Below are positions 44,796 to 54,653 of a stretch of DNA of 64,000 bases, piece after piece. The stretch comes from Nitratiruptor sp. YY08-10. Lineage in GTDB: Bacteria > Campylobacterota > Campylobacteria > Campylobacterales > Nitratiruptoraceae. The DNA is taken from the NCBI RefSeq assembly GCF_016629565.1, contig NZ_AP023057.1:682001-746000 (forward strand), in the 5' to 3' direction. The position numbers were made by a program, and so were the translations under genes. Each line of letters opens with the position of its first letter. Positions within the stretch are counted from its first letter, which is position 1. A model generated the notes under the pieces. That model had not been told where the DNA came from. It ran no database searches and was given only the letters and a program-made list of their open reading frames with translations.

Positions 44796-46061
44796 ATGGC
44801 ATATGGTATAACACGAGATAAAAGAGCATTAGCTAAAGAAAAAATCAAAAATACAAAAAATTTTTTATCTAATGCTCTTATTCTAATTAATGATGAGAAA
44901 ATCCCTCTTATAGAAGTTGTACAAAATTCTTTTATTAATACGTATCGATATATTGCAGAAATTAATCATCGTGTAGCTTCAATTAAAGAGTATGCGGAAA
45001 GTAGGGGGCTTTATCCTGTGTTTATTACTTTGACTCTACCATCTCAATTTCACCCAAAACGTCGAATAAAGTTAAAAACCGGTCAATATCGATATGTTCG
45101 TAATGATAATTATTTGACAGAAATTAATGGTAAGGAAAATAATCCACGATTAGCAAGTAAATATCTTTCAAAAATGTTTAGTAGAATTTTACGTCATAGA
45201 TCCTATTATAAGATACCGAAAAAGGATCGCTTGTATTTTCGTGTAATAGAGCCTCATAAAACGGGAGTGCCTCATACTCATGCATTATTTTATATTCCAA
45301 AAGAAAATGTAAATGATTTTGTTCGGGCATTTAAAAATTTGTATAGTGATGTAGAACATAGTATAGAAACAGATATTAAAAACTCTACTGCTTATATGAT
45401 GAAGTATGTATTAAAAACACTTGATGATCTTCGTCAAAATGAAGAAAAATTAACGGATCTTACGTATTGGTACGTGTATTGGGGAATATGTCGTATATAT
45501 ACTTCTAAAACATTTCCTTCTTTGGAGGTATATAGAAAATTAAAGGGCAAATTTTCTTTATTGGAGCTTCACGAATTAAAGAATAAAGGCTTATTGCATG
45601 TATATATCGATAATAAGACAGATAAATTATGTCATATTACTGTTGATGTAATTGATGATGATGGGAATGTTTTTGAAGATGTTCCTATTTGGTATAAAAA
45701 GAGTTTTGTAAAAGTACAAATAGGTAATAAAAGATACGAGAAAGTACCTAATAAATGGATTCCGCAAGAAAAAGAGGAGATTATACCTATTGATACACCG
45801 ATGGGTAGAATGTATTACAAAGGAAATAAAGTAATCAAACCCAAACCTATTCCTAAAAGAATGAATGATTTTGAGCTTATTTCTTATTATAGTTCCCTTG
45901 ATCCTGATGATCTTCATTTTAGTTATGCAAAATTTGCAGTTGTACATAATGAAATGGTAGATCGAGGATTGATTGAAGATGATGTTATACCTTTGCAATA
46001 TGCGATTGATCTAGATAACGATATAGATTTTGATGAAATAGTAGAAGAAATTCCATTTTAG
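44796..46061 (+). CDS. rep: HUH rolling-circle replication initiator, phiX174 A/P2 A type
   Basis: A 421-residue Rep. Motif 1 is FITLTLPSQF. Motif 2, EPHKTGVPHTHALFY, carries the metal-binding pair H160-x-H162. Motif 3, AYMMKYVLK, has two tyrosines, Y200 and Y204, four positions apart with a Lys between, the arrangement of phiX174 A and P2 A proteins that lets each strand end be handled in turn. It should nick the double-stranded form to start rolling-circle replication. It differs from the Ff pII type. GGGG precedes the ATG. The acidic C-terminal region has no recognised domain. Confidence 0.88.
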   Translation: MAYGITRDKRALAKEKIKNTKNFLSNALILINDEKIPLIEVVQNSFINTYRYIAEINHRVASIKEYAESRGLYPVFITLTLPSQFHPKRRIKLKTGQYRYVRNDNYLTEINGKENNPRLASKYLSKMFSRILRHRSYYKIPKKDRLYFRVIEPHKTGVPHTHALFYIPKENVNDFVRAFKNLYSDVEHSIETDIKNSTAYMMKYVLKTLDDLRQNEEKLTDLTYWYVYWGICRIYTSKTFPSLEVYRKLKGKFSLLELHELKNKGLLHVYIDNKTDKLCHITVDVIDDDGNVFEDVPIWYKKSFVKVQIGNKRYEKVPNKWIPQEKEEIIPIDTPMGRMYYKGNKVIKPKPIPKRMNDFELISYYSSLDPDDLHFSYAKFAVVHNEMVDRGLIEDDVIPLQYAIDLDNDIDFDEIVEEIPF

Positions 46062-46069
46062 GAGATGTT

Positions 46070-46283
46070 ATGACTAAAAAAGAACTGATTGTTTTAATTC
46101 AAGAATTGGATCTTGATCCTAAAGTTGAAAAAGAGATTATAAAAATCGCAAAACTTCCTAAATCTCTTAATGTTGATTATTATCGTGTATTGAGTATGTT
46201 TTTAGAAGCAAAAGCTATTAACGATGTTCAATATAAAAAAATGATTGATTATTTTATAAGATATTTTAATGGAGAGATTTTTT

Positions 46284-46285
<2 letters not shown>
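46070..46285 (+). CDS. Small prophage protein next to attR
   Basis: A 71-residue helical charged protein, 8 bases after rep and preceded by AGGAG. Its stop codon touches the att repeat. No domain recognised; it could influence replication or excision, but this is only from position. Confidence 0.55.
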
Positions 46286-46364
<79 letters not shown>

Positions 46365-46371
46365 ACAGAAG

Positions 46372-46446
46372 TGGCTGGGGTGGGAGGATTCGAACCCCCG
46401 AATGGCGGGACCAAAACCCGCTGCCTTACCGCTTGGCGACACCCCA
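46372..46446 (-). tRNA. tRNA-Gln (TTG)
   Basis: A 75-base cloverleaf with encoded CCA. Acceptor TGGGGTG/CACCCCA, anticodon loop TTTTGGT giving anticodon TTG (codon CAA), T arm GGGGG-TTCGAAT-CCTCC. It lies 7 bases upstream of tRNA-fMet in the direction of transcription. Confidence 0.95.
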
Positions 46447-46461
46447 ATAAATTCAGGCGAA

Positions 46462-46490
46462 ATTATAATATGTTGGTTTGCAAATGTCAA
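46462..46490 (-). promoter_or_regulatory. Consensus sigma70 promoter of the tRNA-Gln/tRNA-fMet operon
   Basis: On the minus strand: -35 TTGACA (46490-46485), 17-base spacer, -10 TATAAT (46467-46462), 15 bases before the mature tRNA-Gln 5' end. Exact consensus with optimal spacing, as expected for stable RNA. Confidence 0.88.
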
Positions 46491-46577
46491 GAGCTGTAGA
46501 TATAATAACGAAACTGTCTCATTGTGTTCAATAAGTGCATAAATTTTTTGCTAAATTTTTAATAATAAGGAGTAGTA

Positions 46578-46955
46578 ATGCATTCTGTACAAACCTCTAA
46601 CGCGCCACAGGCAATTGGTCCATATTCTCAAGCAATGATTGTTGATGGTATGGTCTACACTTCGGGTCAGATCGCGCTTTTGCCAGATGGTAGTGATGAG
46701 CTTTTATCAAAAGATGTTGCTACGCAAGCAAAACAGGTTTTGCAAAATCTCAAAAATGTTTTGGAAGCGGCTGGTTCTGGAATGGATAAAGTGATAAAAA
46801 CCACAATATTTTTAGCCGATATGAATGATTTTGCAACAGTTAATACAGTTTATGAAGAGGCATTTGGCAATCATAAACCGGCACGCAGTACAGTGGCAGT
46901 CAAGACACTGCCAAAAAATGCACTGGTCGAGATAGATGCTATAGCAAAAGTTTAA
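46578..46955 (+). CDS. ridA: RidA family reactive enamine/imine deaminase
   Basis: A 125-residue trimeric-type RidA that hydrolyses reactive 2-aminoacrylate and related imines. The sequence SNAPQAIGPYSQA at the N terminus and FGNHKPARSTVAVKTLPKNALVEIDAIA at the C terminus (quoted in part as PARSTV and EIDAIA) include the catalytic Arg and the signature motif. AAGGAG precedes the ATG. An AT-rich inverted repeat AGTTTAAA-N5-TTTAAACT follows the gene. Confidence 0.93.
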   Translation: MHSVQTSNAPQAIGPYSQAMIVDGMVYTSGQIALLPDGSDELLSKDVATQAKQVLQNLKNVLEAAGSGMDKVIKTTIFLADMNDFATVNTVYEEAFGNHKPARSTVAVKTLPKNALVEIDAIAKV

Positions 46956-46975
46956 ACAAAATTTAAACTCCTCTT

Positions 46976-46984
46976 TGATATCAT
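46976..46984 (+). promoter_or_regulatory. Extended -10 promoter of rplU-rpmA
   Basis: TGATATCAT: TG extension and TATCAT, about 33 bases before the rplU ATG. Confidence 0.4.
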
Positions 46985-47017
46985 TCGCAACTAAAAATCG
47001 GCAAAGGATTGGCGAAG

Positions 47018-47326
47018 ATGTATGCGATCATCAAAAATGGCGGAAAGCAGTATAAGGTCAAAGAAGGCGATGTAATCTGCTTTGATAAAATGGGGTTAGA
47101 GCCTAAAACAAAAGTTGAATTTAAAGAAGTTCTTGCAGTGGATAACGGAGAACTTAAAGTTGGTACTCCTTTTGTTGAGGGTGCAGTGGTAGAAGGCGAA
47201 GTGATTAATGAAGGTAGAGGCAAGAAAGTTATCATCTTCAAAAAAAGAAGAAGAAAAGACTCTAAAGTCAAAAGAGGTTTCAGAAGAGACTTTACGAGAG
47301 TAAAAATTACTGCTATCAACGCATAA
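47018..47326 (+). CDS. rplU: 50S ribosomal protein L21
   Basis: A 102-residue large-subunit protein starting [14 protein letters not shown], the standard L21 N terminus, so I use the ATG at 47018 rather than a TTG three codons upstream that would abut the AAAGGA. The basic C terminus ([13 protein letters not shown]) binds 23S rRNA. rplU-rpmA-obg is a widely conserved cluster. Confidence 0.97.
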   Translation: MYAIIKNGGKQYKVKEGDVICFDKMGLEPKTKVEFKEVLAVDNGELKVGTPFVEGAVVEGEVINEGRGKKVIIFKKRRRKDSKVKRGFRRDFTRVKITAINA

Positions 47327-47338
47327 CAAGGAGAAGAA

Positions 47339-47596
47339 ATGGCACACAAGAAGGGTCAGGGTAGTACTCAGAATAACCGTGATAGTGCGGGTCGTAGATT
47401 AGGCGTAAAAAAATTTGGTGGTGAATTTGTTCGAGCTGGGAACATTATCATCCGACAAAGAGGAACAAAAGTTCACCCAGGAAATAACGTAGGTCTTGGA
47501 AAAGATCATACAATCTTCGCACTGATTGACGGTGTTGTAAAATTTGAACGATACGGAAAAGATCGTCAAAAAGTTTCTGTGTATCCAGTAGAATAA
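47339..47596 (+). CDS. rpmA: 50S ribosomal protein L27
   Basis: An 85-residue protein starting [16 protein letters not shown], with [12 protein letters not shown]. Its N terminus reaches the peptidyl transferase centre. There is no N-terminal extension of the Staphylococcus type requiring processing. AAGGAG lies upstream. Confidence 0.97.
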   Translation: MAHKKGQGSTQNNRDSAGRRLGVKKFGGEFVRAGNIIIRQRGTKVHPGNNVGLGKDHTIFALIDGVVKFERYGKDRQKVSVYPVE

Positions 47597-47618
47597 TTTT
47601 GGGCACCCGCCCAAAATT
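47595..47618 (+). terminator. Hairpin after rpmA
   Basis: A perfect 10-bp stem, AATTTTGGGC-ACCC-GCCCAAAATT, starting at the rpmA stop. The T-rich arm resembles an intrinsic terminator or attenuator separating the ribosomal protein genes from obg. Confidence 0.6.
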
Positions 47619-47683
47619 GTCTCAATTTTATACTTCTGCAGTCTCTTCAAGCATTCGATGTCCGACGTCACAAAGGAAAATAG

Positions 47684-48787
47684 ATGTTTATCGACAATGT
47701 GGAGCTCACAGTCCATTCGGGAAAAGGTGGACAAGGCGCTGTTAGTTTTCGAAGAGAAAAGTTTGTTCCCAAAGGTGGTCCCGACGGTGGAGATGGCGGT
47801 GATGGGGGCAATGTCTATTTTCTTGTAGATAAAAATACCCATACGCTTTCCCATTTTAAAGGTAAAAAAGTTCTCAAAGCGCAAAACGGACGGCCCGGAG
47901 AAGGGCGAAGAAAGCATGGCAAAAAAGGAGAGGACCTTATTCTCATAGTACCTCCTGGAACCCAGGTATATGATACCCAGAGTGGAGAGCTCATTTTTGA
48001 TCTTATAGAAGATGGACAAAAGGTTCTTTTTTTACAGGGTGGCAAAGGGGGCAAAGGAAACTGGCACTTCAAAAGTGCTTCCAATCAACGACCAACCTAT
48101 GCGCAACCAGGACTTCCGGGAAAAGTGGTCCAGATACGGCTTGAACTCAAACTGATAGCCGATGTGGGACTTGTGGGTTTCCCAAATGTAGGAAAATCCA
48201 CTCTGATCTCAACCATTTCCAATGCAAAACCGGAAGTTGCCAACTACGAATTTACTACACTCACGCCAAAACTTGGTGTTGTGAGGGTCAGTGAGTTTGA
48301 GAGCTTCGTAATGGCAGATATTCCGGGCATCATTGGCGGTGCGAGTGAAGGCAAAGGCCTGGGACTGCAGTTTCTTAAACATATTGAAAGAACAAAAACG
48401 CTTTTATACATGATCGATATGTCAAGTTACAGAGATCCTGTGACACAATTTAAGACTTTACAAAAAGAGTTGAAAAATTTCAGTGAAGAGCTTTTTAAAA
48501 GAAGTTTTGCCATAGCATTGACGAAGATCGATGCATTGCAAGAAGATGAAGCAAAAGAGAAGATAGAAAAATTTATGAATGATCTGCATTTGCATGCAGG
48601 CGGAGAGAATAGATATGGATTGGATGAGCGCTATCCCTACTTTATACAAGATATTTTTGAGTATGAACGAGCCAAACCGTTTTTTGTAATTCCTATCTCG
48701 GCAGTGGCGCAGATAAATATCGATGCACTGAAATATGCACTTTATGATTTGGTAAAGAAGGAACGCAGTGAAGCGAATAGTGATTAA
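47684..48787 (+). CDS. obg: GTPase Obg/CgtA
   Basis: A 367-residue ribosome-assembly GTPase. The glycine-rich Obg fold comes first ([23 protein letters not shown]), then the G domain: G1 [10 protein letters not shown]2 [11 protein letters not shown]3 [17 protein letters not shown]4 LTKIDAL. No extra C-terminal OCT domain. It overlaps proB by 20 bases. Confidence 0.96.
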   Translation: MFIDNVELTVHSGKGGQGAVSFRREKFVPKGGPDGGDGGDGGNVYFLVDKNTHTLSHFKGKKVLKAQNGRPGEGRRKHGKKGEDLILIVPPGTQVYDTQSGELIFDLIEDGQKVLFLQGGKGGKGNWHFKSASNQRPTYAQPGLPGKVVQIRLELKLIADVGLVGFPNVGKSTLISTISNAKPEVANYEFTTLTPKLGVVRVSEFESFVMADIPGIIGGASEGKGLGLQFLKHIERTKTLLYMIDMSSYRDPVTQFKTLQKELKNFSEELFKRSFAIALTKIDALQEDEAKEKIEKFMNDLHLHAGGENRYGLDERYPYFIQDIFEYERAKPFFVIPISAVAQINIDALKYALYDLVKKERSEANSD

Positions 48788-49544
48788 GGTCGGCAGCGCC
48801 GTTTTAACGGAACAAAACAGGCTTGCAAAAGAGCGGATGGCAAATCTGGTAAAGTTTTTGAGTCAACTGCATGAAAAATATGAAGTGATCTTGGTGAGTT
48901 CCGGTGCAGTGGCGGCCGGATACACTCTTTTGAAACTGGACAAATCAAACGTTGCCAATAAACAGGCTCTTGCGGCGATCGGTCAGCCTCTTTTGATGCG
49001 AAGCTATCAGAAAAAGTTTGAAAAATTCGGTATCCATGTTGCTCAGGTGCTTTTGAGCGCAGACGATTTTGACAGCAGAAAGCGAACGGCTCATGCGAAA
49101 AATGCTATCGCAACTCTTTTGAAAAACAGAGTGATTCCTATCATCAATGAAAACGATGTGACAGCAACCGAAGAGCTCGTGTTTGGTGACAATGACCAGC
49201 TTTCGGCCCATGTGGCATACTATTTTGATGCGAATCTTTTAGTAATTCTCAGCGATATCAATGGATTGTATGACAAAGATCCCAAAAGAAGTGACGATGC
49301 AAAACTTTTAAAAGAGGTGGACTCCATACCTGAAGAGCTTCTTCAGCAGCAGTGCAATCCAAACTACTCCTTTGCAACGGGCGGGATTGTCACGAAACTC
49401 AAAGCGGCTCAGTTTTTGATGGAACGAGGTGTTCCGATGTATCTTGCCAGCGGATTTGACCTTGATGATGCAACACGCTTTTTGCTCCAAGGCGAGCATA
49501 AAGGCGGGACTCTTTTTGTACCCAGACAATGCGAAGCTATTTGA
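48768..49544 (+). CDS. proB: Glutamate 5-kinase
   Basis: ProB phosphorylates glutamate for proline synthesis. A 258-residue amino-acid-kinase fold with [27 protein letters not shown] and [12 protein letters not shown], then [12 protein letters not shown]. The C-terminal PUA domain of E. coli ProB is absent, as in related Campylobacterota. GTG start at 48768 behind AAGGA, inside obg. Confidence 0.95.
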   Translation: MKRIVIKVGSAVLTEQNRLAKERMANLVKFLSQLHEKYEVILVSSGAVAAGYTLLKLDKSNVANKQALAAIGQPLLMRSYQKKFEKFGIHVAQVLLSADDFDSRKRTAHAKNAIATLLKNRVIPIINENDVTATEELVFGDNDQLSAHVAYYFDANLLVILSDINGLYDKDPKRSDDAKLLKEVDSIPEELLQQQCNPNYSFATGGIVTKLKAAQFLMERGVPMYLASGFDLDDATRFLLQGEHKGGTLFVPRQCEAI

Positions 49545-50488
49545 TCAAAGAGGGTGTTGGACTCCGGTTTCGCTCTTCAGTTGAAGATTTTTTTGTAGCA
49601 GAGATCCCTTTGCAGTGGAAAGGCAAAGGGGGACATCTTGTTTTGAAAATAGAGAAAAAGGGGCTCTCTACCTGGGACTTAATCACAGTTTTCAAAAGAG
49701 AATTTGGTGATGTGAAAATCGGGTATGCAGGTCTCAAAGACAAACATGCCACCACGATCCAATATATTTCCTTGCATAAAAATTTGTATAAGCTGCTCAA
49801 ACGTTTCAAACATCCCGCTATCAAAATCATTGCAACAACTCTGCATAACAAGCCCATCAGTATGGGCGATTTGCTTGGCAATAGATTTGTCATGCGAGTT
49901 CATGATGTTGTGGATTTTCAAAAACTGCAAGATCTTGCTCATTGGACTGCAATACACGGGATGCCGAACTATTTTGGACATCAGCGTTTTGGAAGAGATG
50001 GTTTGCAAAAAGCGAAAGCTTTTGTAGAAGGAGACTATTTTACCAAAGATAAAAAGATGCAAAAATTCTTGCTTTTTATCTATCAAAGTGATCTTTTCAA
50101 CAGATGGCTCGATGAGAGGGTGCGAAAAAGTAGCGGCTATTTTAAATTGTTGAGGGGAGAAGTCTACAGAAAAGGAGAGAAGCTTTTTGTATCGGATACA
50201 ATTTTACAAGAGCCCTTTTTAAAAAAAGAGATCGTTCCTACAGGGCTTTTGCCAGGCAGCAAAGTGATCCGTTCAAAAGGCGAAGCGAAGAAAATAGAGA
50301 CAAAATATGATGCACTGCTGCCTCTTCAAGGTGAACGGCGCGATGCAATAGTCTATCCCAAAATTTCGGATATCAAGAAAGAGGGAGATGGTGCTTGGCT
50401 GGAATTTACACTCCCAAAAGGAAGTTATGCTACCATTTTTCTCGAAAATCTTGCGAAGAAGCCGATGAGCCATAAAGGATTTATATGA
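49529..50488 (+). CDS. Second TruD-family pseudouridine synthase (paralogue)
   Basis: A 319-residue TruD homologue with the intact catalytic motif [14 protein letters not shown] (about residues 67-80), NYFGHQRFG (about 148-156) and the C-terminal TGLLPGSKV...GSYAT. It is about 40 residues shorter than copy 1 (4851-5933), mostly in the middle TRUD insertion. It is inserted between proB and fmt, neighbours that are adjacent in Campylobacter, overlapping both (16 and 4 bases). Catalytic residues are kept, so it is probably active, perhaps on a different RNA. Confidence 0.9.
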   Translation: MRSYLIKEGVGLRFRSSVEDFFVAEIPLQWKGKGGHLVLKIEKKGLSTWDLITVFKREFGDVKIGYAGLKDKHATTIQYISLHKNLYKLLKRFKHPAIKIIATTLHNKPISMGDLLGNRFVMRVHDVVDFQKLQDLAHWTAIHGMPNYFGHQRFGRDGLQKAKAFVEGDYFTKDKKMQKFLLFIYQSDLFNRWLDERVRKSSGYFKLLRGEVYRKGEKLFVSDTILQEPFLKKEIVPTGLLPGSKVIRSKGEAKKIETKYDALLPLQGERRDAIVYPKISDIKKEGDGAWLEFTLPKGSYATIFLENLAKKPMSHKGFI

Positions 50489-51393
50489 GAATAGTTTTTA
50501 TGGGAACCCCAGATTATGCAACCACCATTTTGGACGGTCTGCTTGAAAAGTTTGAAGTAGTTGGTGTGTTTACGCAGCCAGACAAACCGGTTGGCAGGAA
50601 ACAGGTTGTAACACCGCCGCATGTAAAAAAGTTTTTGATTGAGAAAAATATAGATATCCCGATTTTTCAGCCAATATCACTCAAAAGGAAAGAGGTGTAT
50701 GAGCAGCTTCGTACCCTTGCACCAGATTTTATCGTGGTGGCTGCCTATGGGCAGATTTTGCCAAAAGAGATTTTGCAAATGGCTCCCTGTATCAACCTGC
50801 ACGCATCGCTCCTGCCGAAATATCGTGGCGCAAGCCCTATCCAGCATGCACTGCTCAATGGCGACACTGTCACGGGTGTTACGGCAATGCTGATGGATGA
50901 GGGGCTTGATACAGGCGATATTTTGGCTTATGATGTGATCAATATCCAAAACTGTGACAATGCGATTACCCTTTTTGAAAAGCTGAGTCATCTTGCAAAG
51001 GAGTTGACGCCAAAAGTTCTGCAATCATTTGAAAGCATCGCTCCTATAGCACAACATGATGTGGATGCAAGTTACTGCAAAAAGATTCGAAAACAAGATG
51101 GTCTGATACGATTTGATGATGCCAAGGTGATTTGGAATAAGTATAGAGCTTTTCTTGTTTGGCCAGGTATCTTTTTGGAAAATGGATTGAAACTTATAGA
51201 GATTGTATTGGTTGAGACGCAGCATCCCCATGAAGAGGGCAAAATTTTAGAAATTTCAGATGCAGGTGTTGTAGTGGGTTGCAAGAGAGGATCGATTTGT
51301 ATCAAGAGTGTCCAGCCACCATCAAAAAAAGCGATGAAAGCAGTGGCATATCTACGAGGAAAAAGGCTTAATATTGGAGATACATTTTTTTGA
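50485..51393 (+). CDS. fmt: Methionyl-tRNA formyltransferase
   Basis: Fmt formylates initiator Met-tRNA with 10-formyl-THF. The 302-residue protein shows VFMGTPDYA, the catalytic segment INLHASLLPKYRGASPIQ and ELDTGDIL-like DEGLDTGDIL; the C-terminal OB-like domain binds tRNA. Its substrate, tRNA-fMet, is encoded at 46288-46364 in the same window. It overlaps birA by 20 bases. Confidence 0.96.
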   Translation: MRIVFMGTPDYATTILDGLLEKFEVVGVFTQPDKPVGRKQVVTPPHVKKFLIEKNIDIPIFQPISLKRKEVYEQLRTLAPDFIVVAAYGQILPKEILQMAPCINLHASLLPKYRGASPIQHALLNGDTVTGVTAMLMDEGLDTGDILAYDVINIQNCDNAITLFEKLSHLAKELTPKVLQSFESIAPIAQHDVDASYCKKIRKQDGLIRFDDAKVIWNKYRAFLVWPGIFLENGLKLIEIVLVETQHPHEEGKILEISDAGVVVGCKRGSICIKSVQPPSKKAMKAVAYLRGKRLNIGDTFF

Positions 51394-52009
51394 AAAGATT
51401 GATTCGACACAAAAAGCGTTACTGGAAGATCTGAAAAATCGAAAAGTCTTTCCACCAATTGCCTATTTTACGACATTGCAAACCCAGGGTGTCGGAAGCA
51501 GAGGGAATGAGTGGATCGGTGAAGAAGGGAACTTTTTCCTCTCTTTTGCTTTGGAATCTTCCCAGCTACCCAAAGATCTGCCGCTGCAGTCGATTGCCAT
51601 CTATTTCATGTATCAGCTCAAAATGGTTTTGGAGCAAAAAGGATCACATACATGGCTCAAATGGCCAAATGATCTCTATCTTGAAAAGAAGAAGTGCGGG
51701 GGGTGTATAACAAACAAGGTGGGTGATATAATCGTTTGCGGGATTGGAATCAATACAAAAAAGGCACCAGAAGGCTTTGCCATTTTGGATATTGAAATCG
51801 AAGAGACCTCCTTTTTGCGAGACTATTTTGCACTGATTGAGCAAAAAATTTCATGGAAGCAAATTTTTAGCAAATATAAGTTAGAATTTCATAAAAGCAA
51901 ATCCTACAGGACACATATTGAAGACAAAGAGATTCTGCTTGAAAATGCCGAACTTGCAGAGGATGGGGCGTTGATAATAAACGGAGAAAGGGTGTATTCG
52001 TATCGATGA
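51374..52009 (+). CDS. birA: Biotin-acetyl-CoA-carboxylase ligase
   Basis: A 211-residue biotin protein ligase without the N-terminal DNA-binding domain, so not a repressor. The substrate-binding EKIDSTQ and [14 protein letters not shown] (biotinyl-AMP loop), LKWPNDL and KCGG follow. Starts with TTG at 51374 after AAGG. Confidence 0.92.
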   Translation: MEIHFFEKIDSTQKALLEDLKNRKVFPPIAYFTTLQTQGVGSRGNEWIGEEGNFFLSFALESSQLPKDLPLQSIAIYFMYQLKMVLEQKGSHTWLKWPNDLYLEKKKCGGCITNKVGDIIVCGIGINTKKAPEGFAILDIEIEETSFLRDYFALIEQKISWKQIFSKYKLEFHKSKSYRTHIEDKEILLENAELAEDGALIINGERVYSYR

Positions 52010-52797
52010 AAGAGATTATAGCTATAGCAAATCAAAAAGGCGGCGTAGGGAAAACGACTACGGCAGTCAATCTTTCTGCTTCTTTGGCCAAAGAAGGGAA
52101 AAATGTTCTTTTGATCGATGCGGATCCCCAGGCGAATGCAACAACGAGCCTTGGCTATAGCAGAAACGATTATGAATTCAATATTTATCATGTTATGATC
52201 GGCACGAAAAAACTTTCCCAGATCATCTTGGATACCGATGTGGACAATCTTTTTTTAGCCCCTTCCAATATAGGTTTGGTAGGTATAGAAAAAGAATTCT
52301 ACAACAGCGGTAACAAGCGTGAATTGATGCTCAAAGAAGCGATCTCCGAAATAATTTCGGAGTATGATTATGTCATCATCGATTCTCCTCCTGCTCTTGG
52401 ACCTATGACGATAAACGCTTTAAGTGCAGCTCACTCGGTGATTATTCCCATCCAGTGCGAATTTTTTGCCCTTGAGGGCCTTGCGCAGCTTTTGAATACT
52501 ATCCGCCTCATTCGAAAAACGATCAATCCAGGATTGAAGATCAAAGGTTTTCTTCCGACGATGTACAGCAGACAAAACAATCTTTCCAAACAGGTGCTTG
52601 CGGATCTGACCCATCACTTCAACGACAAGCTTTTCAAAGACAAGGAAAATGCAGCATATATAGTCATTCCAAGAAATGTCAAACTTGCCGAGAGTCCGAG
52701 TTTTGGAAAGCCTGTTATCGAATATGACAAGAACTCCACTGGTTCAATTGCCTACAAAACATTGGCAAAAATCATTTTGGAAAATGCCCATGAGTAA
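52006..52797 (+). CDS. parA: Chromosome partitioning ATPase ParA
   Basis: A 263-residue ParA/Soj with the deviant Walker A KGGVGKTT, the switch [13 protein letters not shown] and [14 protein letters not shown]. With ParB it segregates the origin region. It overlaps birA by 4 bases and parB by 8. parAB next to the ATP synthase is typical for Campylobacter relatives. Confidence 0.96.
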   Translation: MKEIIAIANQKGGVGKTTTAVNLSASLAKEGKNVLLIDADPQANATTSLGYSRNDYEFNIYHVMIGTKKLSQIILDTDVDNLFLAPSNIGLVGIEKEFYNSGNKRELMLKEAISEIISEYDYVIIDSPPALGPMTINALSAAHSVIIPIQCEFFALEGLAQLLNTIRLIRKTINPGLKIKGFLPTMYSRQNNLSKQVLADLTHHFNDKLFKDKENAAYIVIPRNVKLAESPSFGKPVIEYDKNSTGSIAYKTLAKIILENAHE

Positions 52798-53629
52798 AAA
52801 GAAGAGCCTCGGAAAAGGGCTAGGTTCCATTTTGGGTGAGGTTGCTGAAGCTTATGAGAAAGAACTTCCCCGAAATGAAGAGGTTGTGGAGATCGAAATT
52901 GATCAAATCCGAAAAAACCCGTATCAGCCAAGACGATATTTTGATGAAAAAGCGTTACATGAACTTGCCGAATCGATCCAATCCCATGGACTGCTGCAGC
53001 CTATTGTGGTTATAGAGGATATCGATGGTTTTATGCTCATAGCAGGAGAGCGGAGACTTCGAGCAAGCAAACTTGCAGGTCTTAAAACGATCAAAGCGAT
53101 CGTTGCCAAAATCGATAAAAACAAATATCGTGAATTTGCACTTATCGAAAATATCCAAAGAGAGAATCTCACGCCACTTGAGCTCGCTCAAAGTTACAAA
53201 GAACTCATCGAAGAGTATGGCATAACCCATGAAGAACTTGCCAATATCGTCAAAAAAAGTAGAACACATATTACCAATACTCTCAGACTTTTGCATCTGA
53301 GTGACTATGCACAAAAAGCACTTGGAGAAGGAAAGATATCTTTCGGGCATGCAAAAGTGATCGTGGGCCTTGATAAAAAAGAGCAAAAGATAATGGTCGA
53401 TTCCATCATAGGTCAAAAGCTGAGTGTGCGAGATGTTGAAAAGTATATACAAAACAGAAAAAAAAGTGTTTCAAAAGGTACCAAAACGAGAAAAAATGAA
53501 ATAAACTTGGATGGTCTTAAAACGAGACTTACTGAGCTTGGCTTTACTGCTAAAATCAAAAAAGATGGCGTATTGATTACATTTGGAAACGATGAAGAAG
53601 TGAAACGTTTTACCGATTTGTTGCAATGA
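52790..53629 (+). CDS. parB: Chromosome partitioning protein ParB
   Basis: A 279-residue CTPase/DNA-binding protein starting [12 protein letters not shown], using the ATG at 52790 inside the parA end. The N-terminal motif [15 protein letters not shown] (CTP box) is followed by [13 protein letters not shown] and the helix-turn-helix [19 protein letters not shown] for parS. I did not spot a parS site within this window. Confidence 0.95.
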   Translation: MSKKKSLGKGLGSILGEVAEAYEKELPRNEEVVEIEIDQIRKNPYQPRRYFDEKALHELAESIQSHGLLQPIVVIEDIDGFMLIAGERRLRASKLAGLKTIKAIVAKIDKNKYREFALIENIQRENLTPLELAQSYKELIEEYGITHEELANIVKKSRTHITNTLRLLHLSDYAQKALGEGKISFGHAKVIVGLDKKEQKIMVDSIIGQKLSVRDVEKYIQNRKKSVSKGTKTRKNEINLDGLKTRLTELGFTAKIKKDGVLITFGNDEEVKRFTDLLQ

Positions 53630-53662
53630 GTCATTTTGCTTTAAACTTTTTATATAGATACG

Positions 53663-53673
53663 TATGATAAAAT
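53663..53673 (+). promoter_or_regulatory. Extended -10 promoter of the atp operon
   Basis: TATGATAAAAT: TG extension plus TAAAAT, 27 bases before the first atp ATG, with GGGAG as ribosome binding site. Confidence 0.55.
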
Positions 53674-53699
53674 CCGAACAAAATTAAAAAGGGAGTGCG

Positions 53700-54122
53700 A
53701 TGTTAGATATCAGTTTTGGATTGATTGTCCTGACCGCTGTGGTCTTTTTCGTGCTTGTTTTCCTCCTCAACTCCTGGCTCTATCGACCTTTGATGGAGTA
53801 TATGCAAGAGCGTGAGCGAAGTATTCAGGAAGATTTGGAAAAAGCGAAAGAGAATGAATCCGGTTCACAACACATATTGGCTGAAGCGCAAGCGATAGTA
53901 GCTGAAGCAAAAGCGCAAGCGAACAGTATGAAAAGTGAAGCAGTCGCGAAGATAAAGGATGAAATGGCTCAGCTTATTGCGCAAAAAAGAGCGGAGCTTG
54001 AAGAGAAGCAGGCTGCATTGTTGCAAGAGTTGGCAGAAGAAGAAAAAAGTATTAAGAGTGCTTTGATTTCTCAAATGCCACTTTTCAAAGAGGCTTTGAA
54101 AGCCAAATTCAATAAACTGTAA
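53700..54122 (+). CDS. atpF': ATP synthase subunit b' (AtpF')
   Basis: A 140-residue stalk subunit: one N-terminal membrane helix (about residues 7-26), the LNSWLYRPL.EYM motif, then a long coiled coil rich in Ala/Glu/Lys. Having two different b-type subunits (b' and b) is characteristic of photosynthetic and epsilonproteobacterial F-ATPases, where they form a heterodimeric stator. Confidence 0.93.
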   Translation: MLDISFGLIVLTAVVFFVLVFLLNSWLYRPLMEYMQERERSIQEDLEKAKENESGSQHILAEAQAIVAEAKAQANSMKSEAVAKIKDEMAQLIAQKRAELEEKQAALLQELAEEEKSIKSALISQMPLFKEALKAKFNKL

Positions 54123-54134
54123 GAAGGAGAGGGT

Positions 54135-54653
54135 GTGAAGCATAAACTTCTGACGTTTCTACTGCTTGGCTCTGTTTCATTGTTCGCCAATGAAGCAGCT
54201 GCAAGTGGTGGAACGGATATCATTCCAAGAACCGTTAACTTCTTGATCTTTGCAGCTATTTTATACTATCTGGCTGCAGAACCTATCAAGCGTTTTTTCC
54301 AAGATAGGAAAGAGGGCATCGCAAAAAGACTCGAAGAGGTTGAAGCGAAGCTGAAAGAAGCAAAAGAGGAGAAAGCCCAGGCTGAAGCAGAGTTGCAGAA
54401 AGCAAAAGAGTTGGCTCAAGAGATTGTCGAGACGGCAAAACAGGAGATTGAGATCTTAACAAAAGAGATCAAAGAGCAGGCGAAACAAGAGATTGAGCTC
54501 CTTGAAAAGAGTTTTGAAGAGAGTATGGAACTTGAAAGAAGAAAGCGAGTTCGGGCTATAACGAAAGAGGTTCTTGAAGAGCTTTTTGAAGAGAAAGCGC
54601 TTGAACTTGAAAAAGAGAAATTTGTCAATCTTATCGTGAAGAAGGTGGCCTGA
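54135..54653 (+). CDS. atpF: ATP synthase subunit b
   Basis: A 172-residue stator subunit. It starts with GTG behind AAGGAGAGG and a cleavable-looking signal (LLLGSVSLFANEA) precedes the membrane helix (NFLIFAAILYYLAAEPI), an N-terminal feature also seen in related Campylobacterota. The rest is a heptad-rich coiled coil. Stop overlaps atpH (TGATG). Confidence 0.93.
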   Translation: MKHKLLTFLLLGSVSLFANEAAASGGTDIIPRTVNFLIFAAILYYLAAEPIKRFFQDRKEGIAKRLEEVEAKLKEAKEEKAQAEAELQKAKELAQEIVETAKQEIEILTKEIKEQAKQEIELLEKSFEESMELERRKRVRAITKEVLEELFEEKALELEKEKFVNLIVKKVA

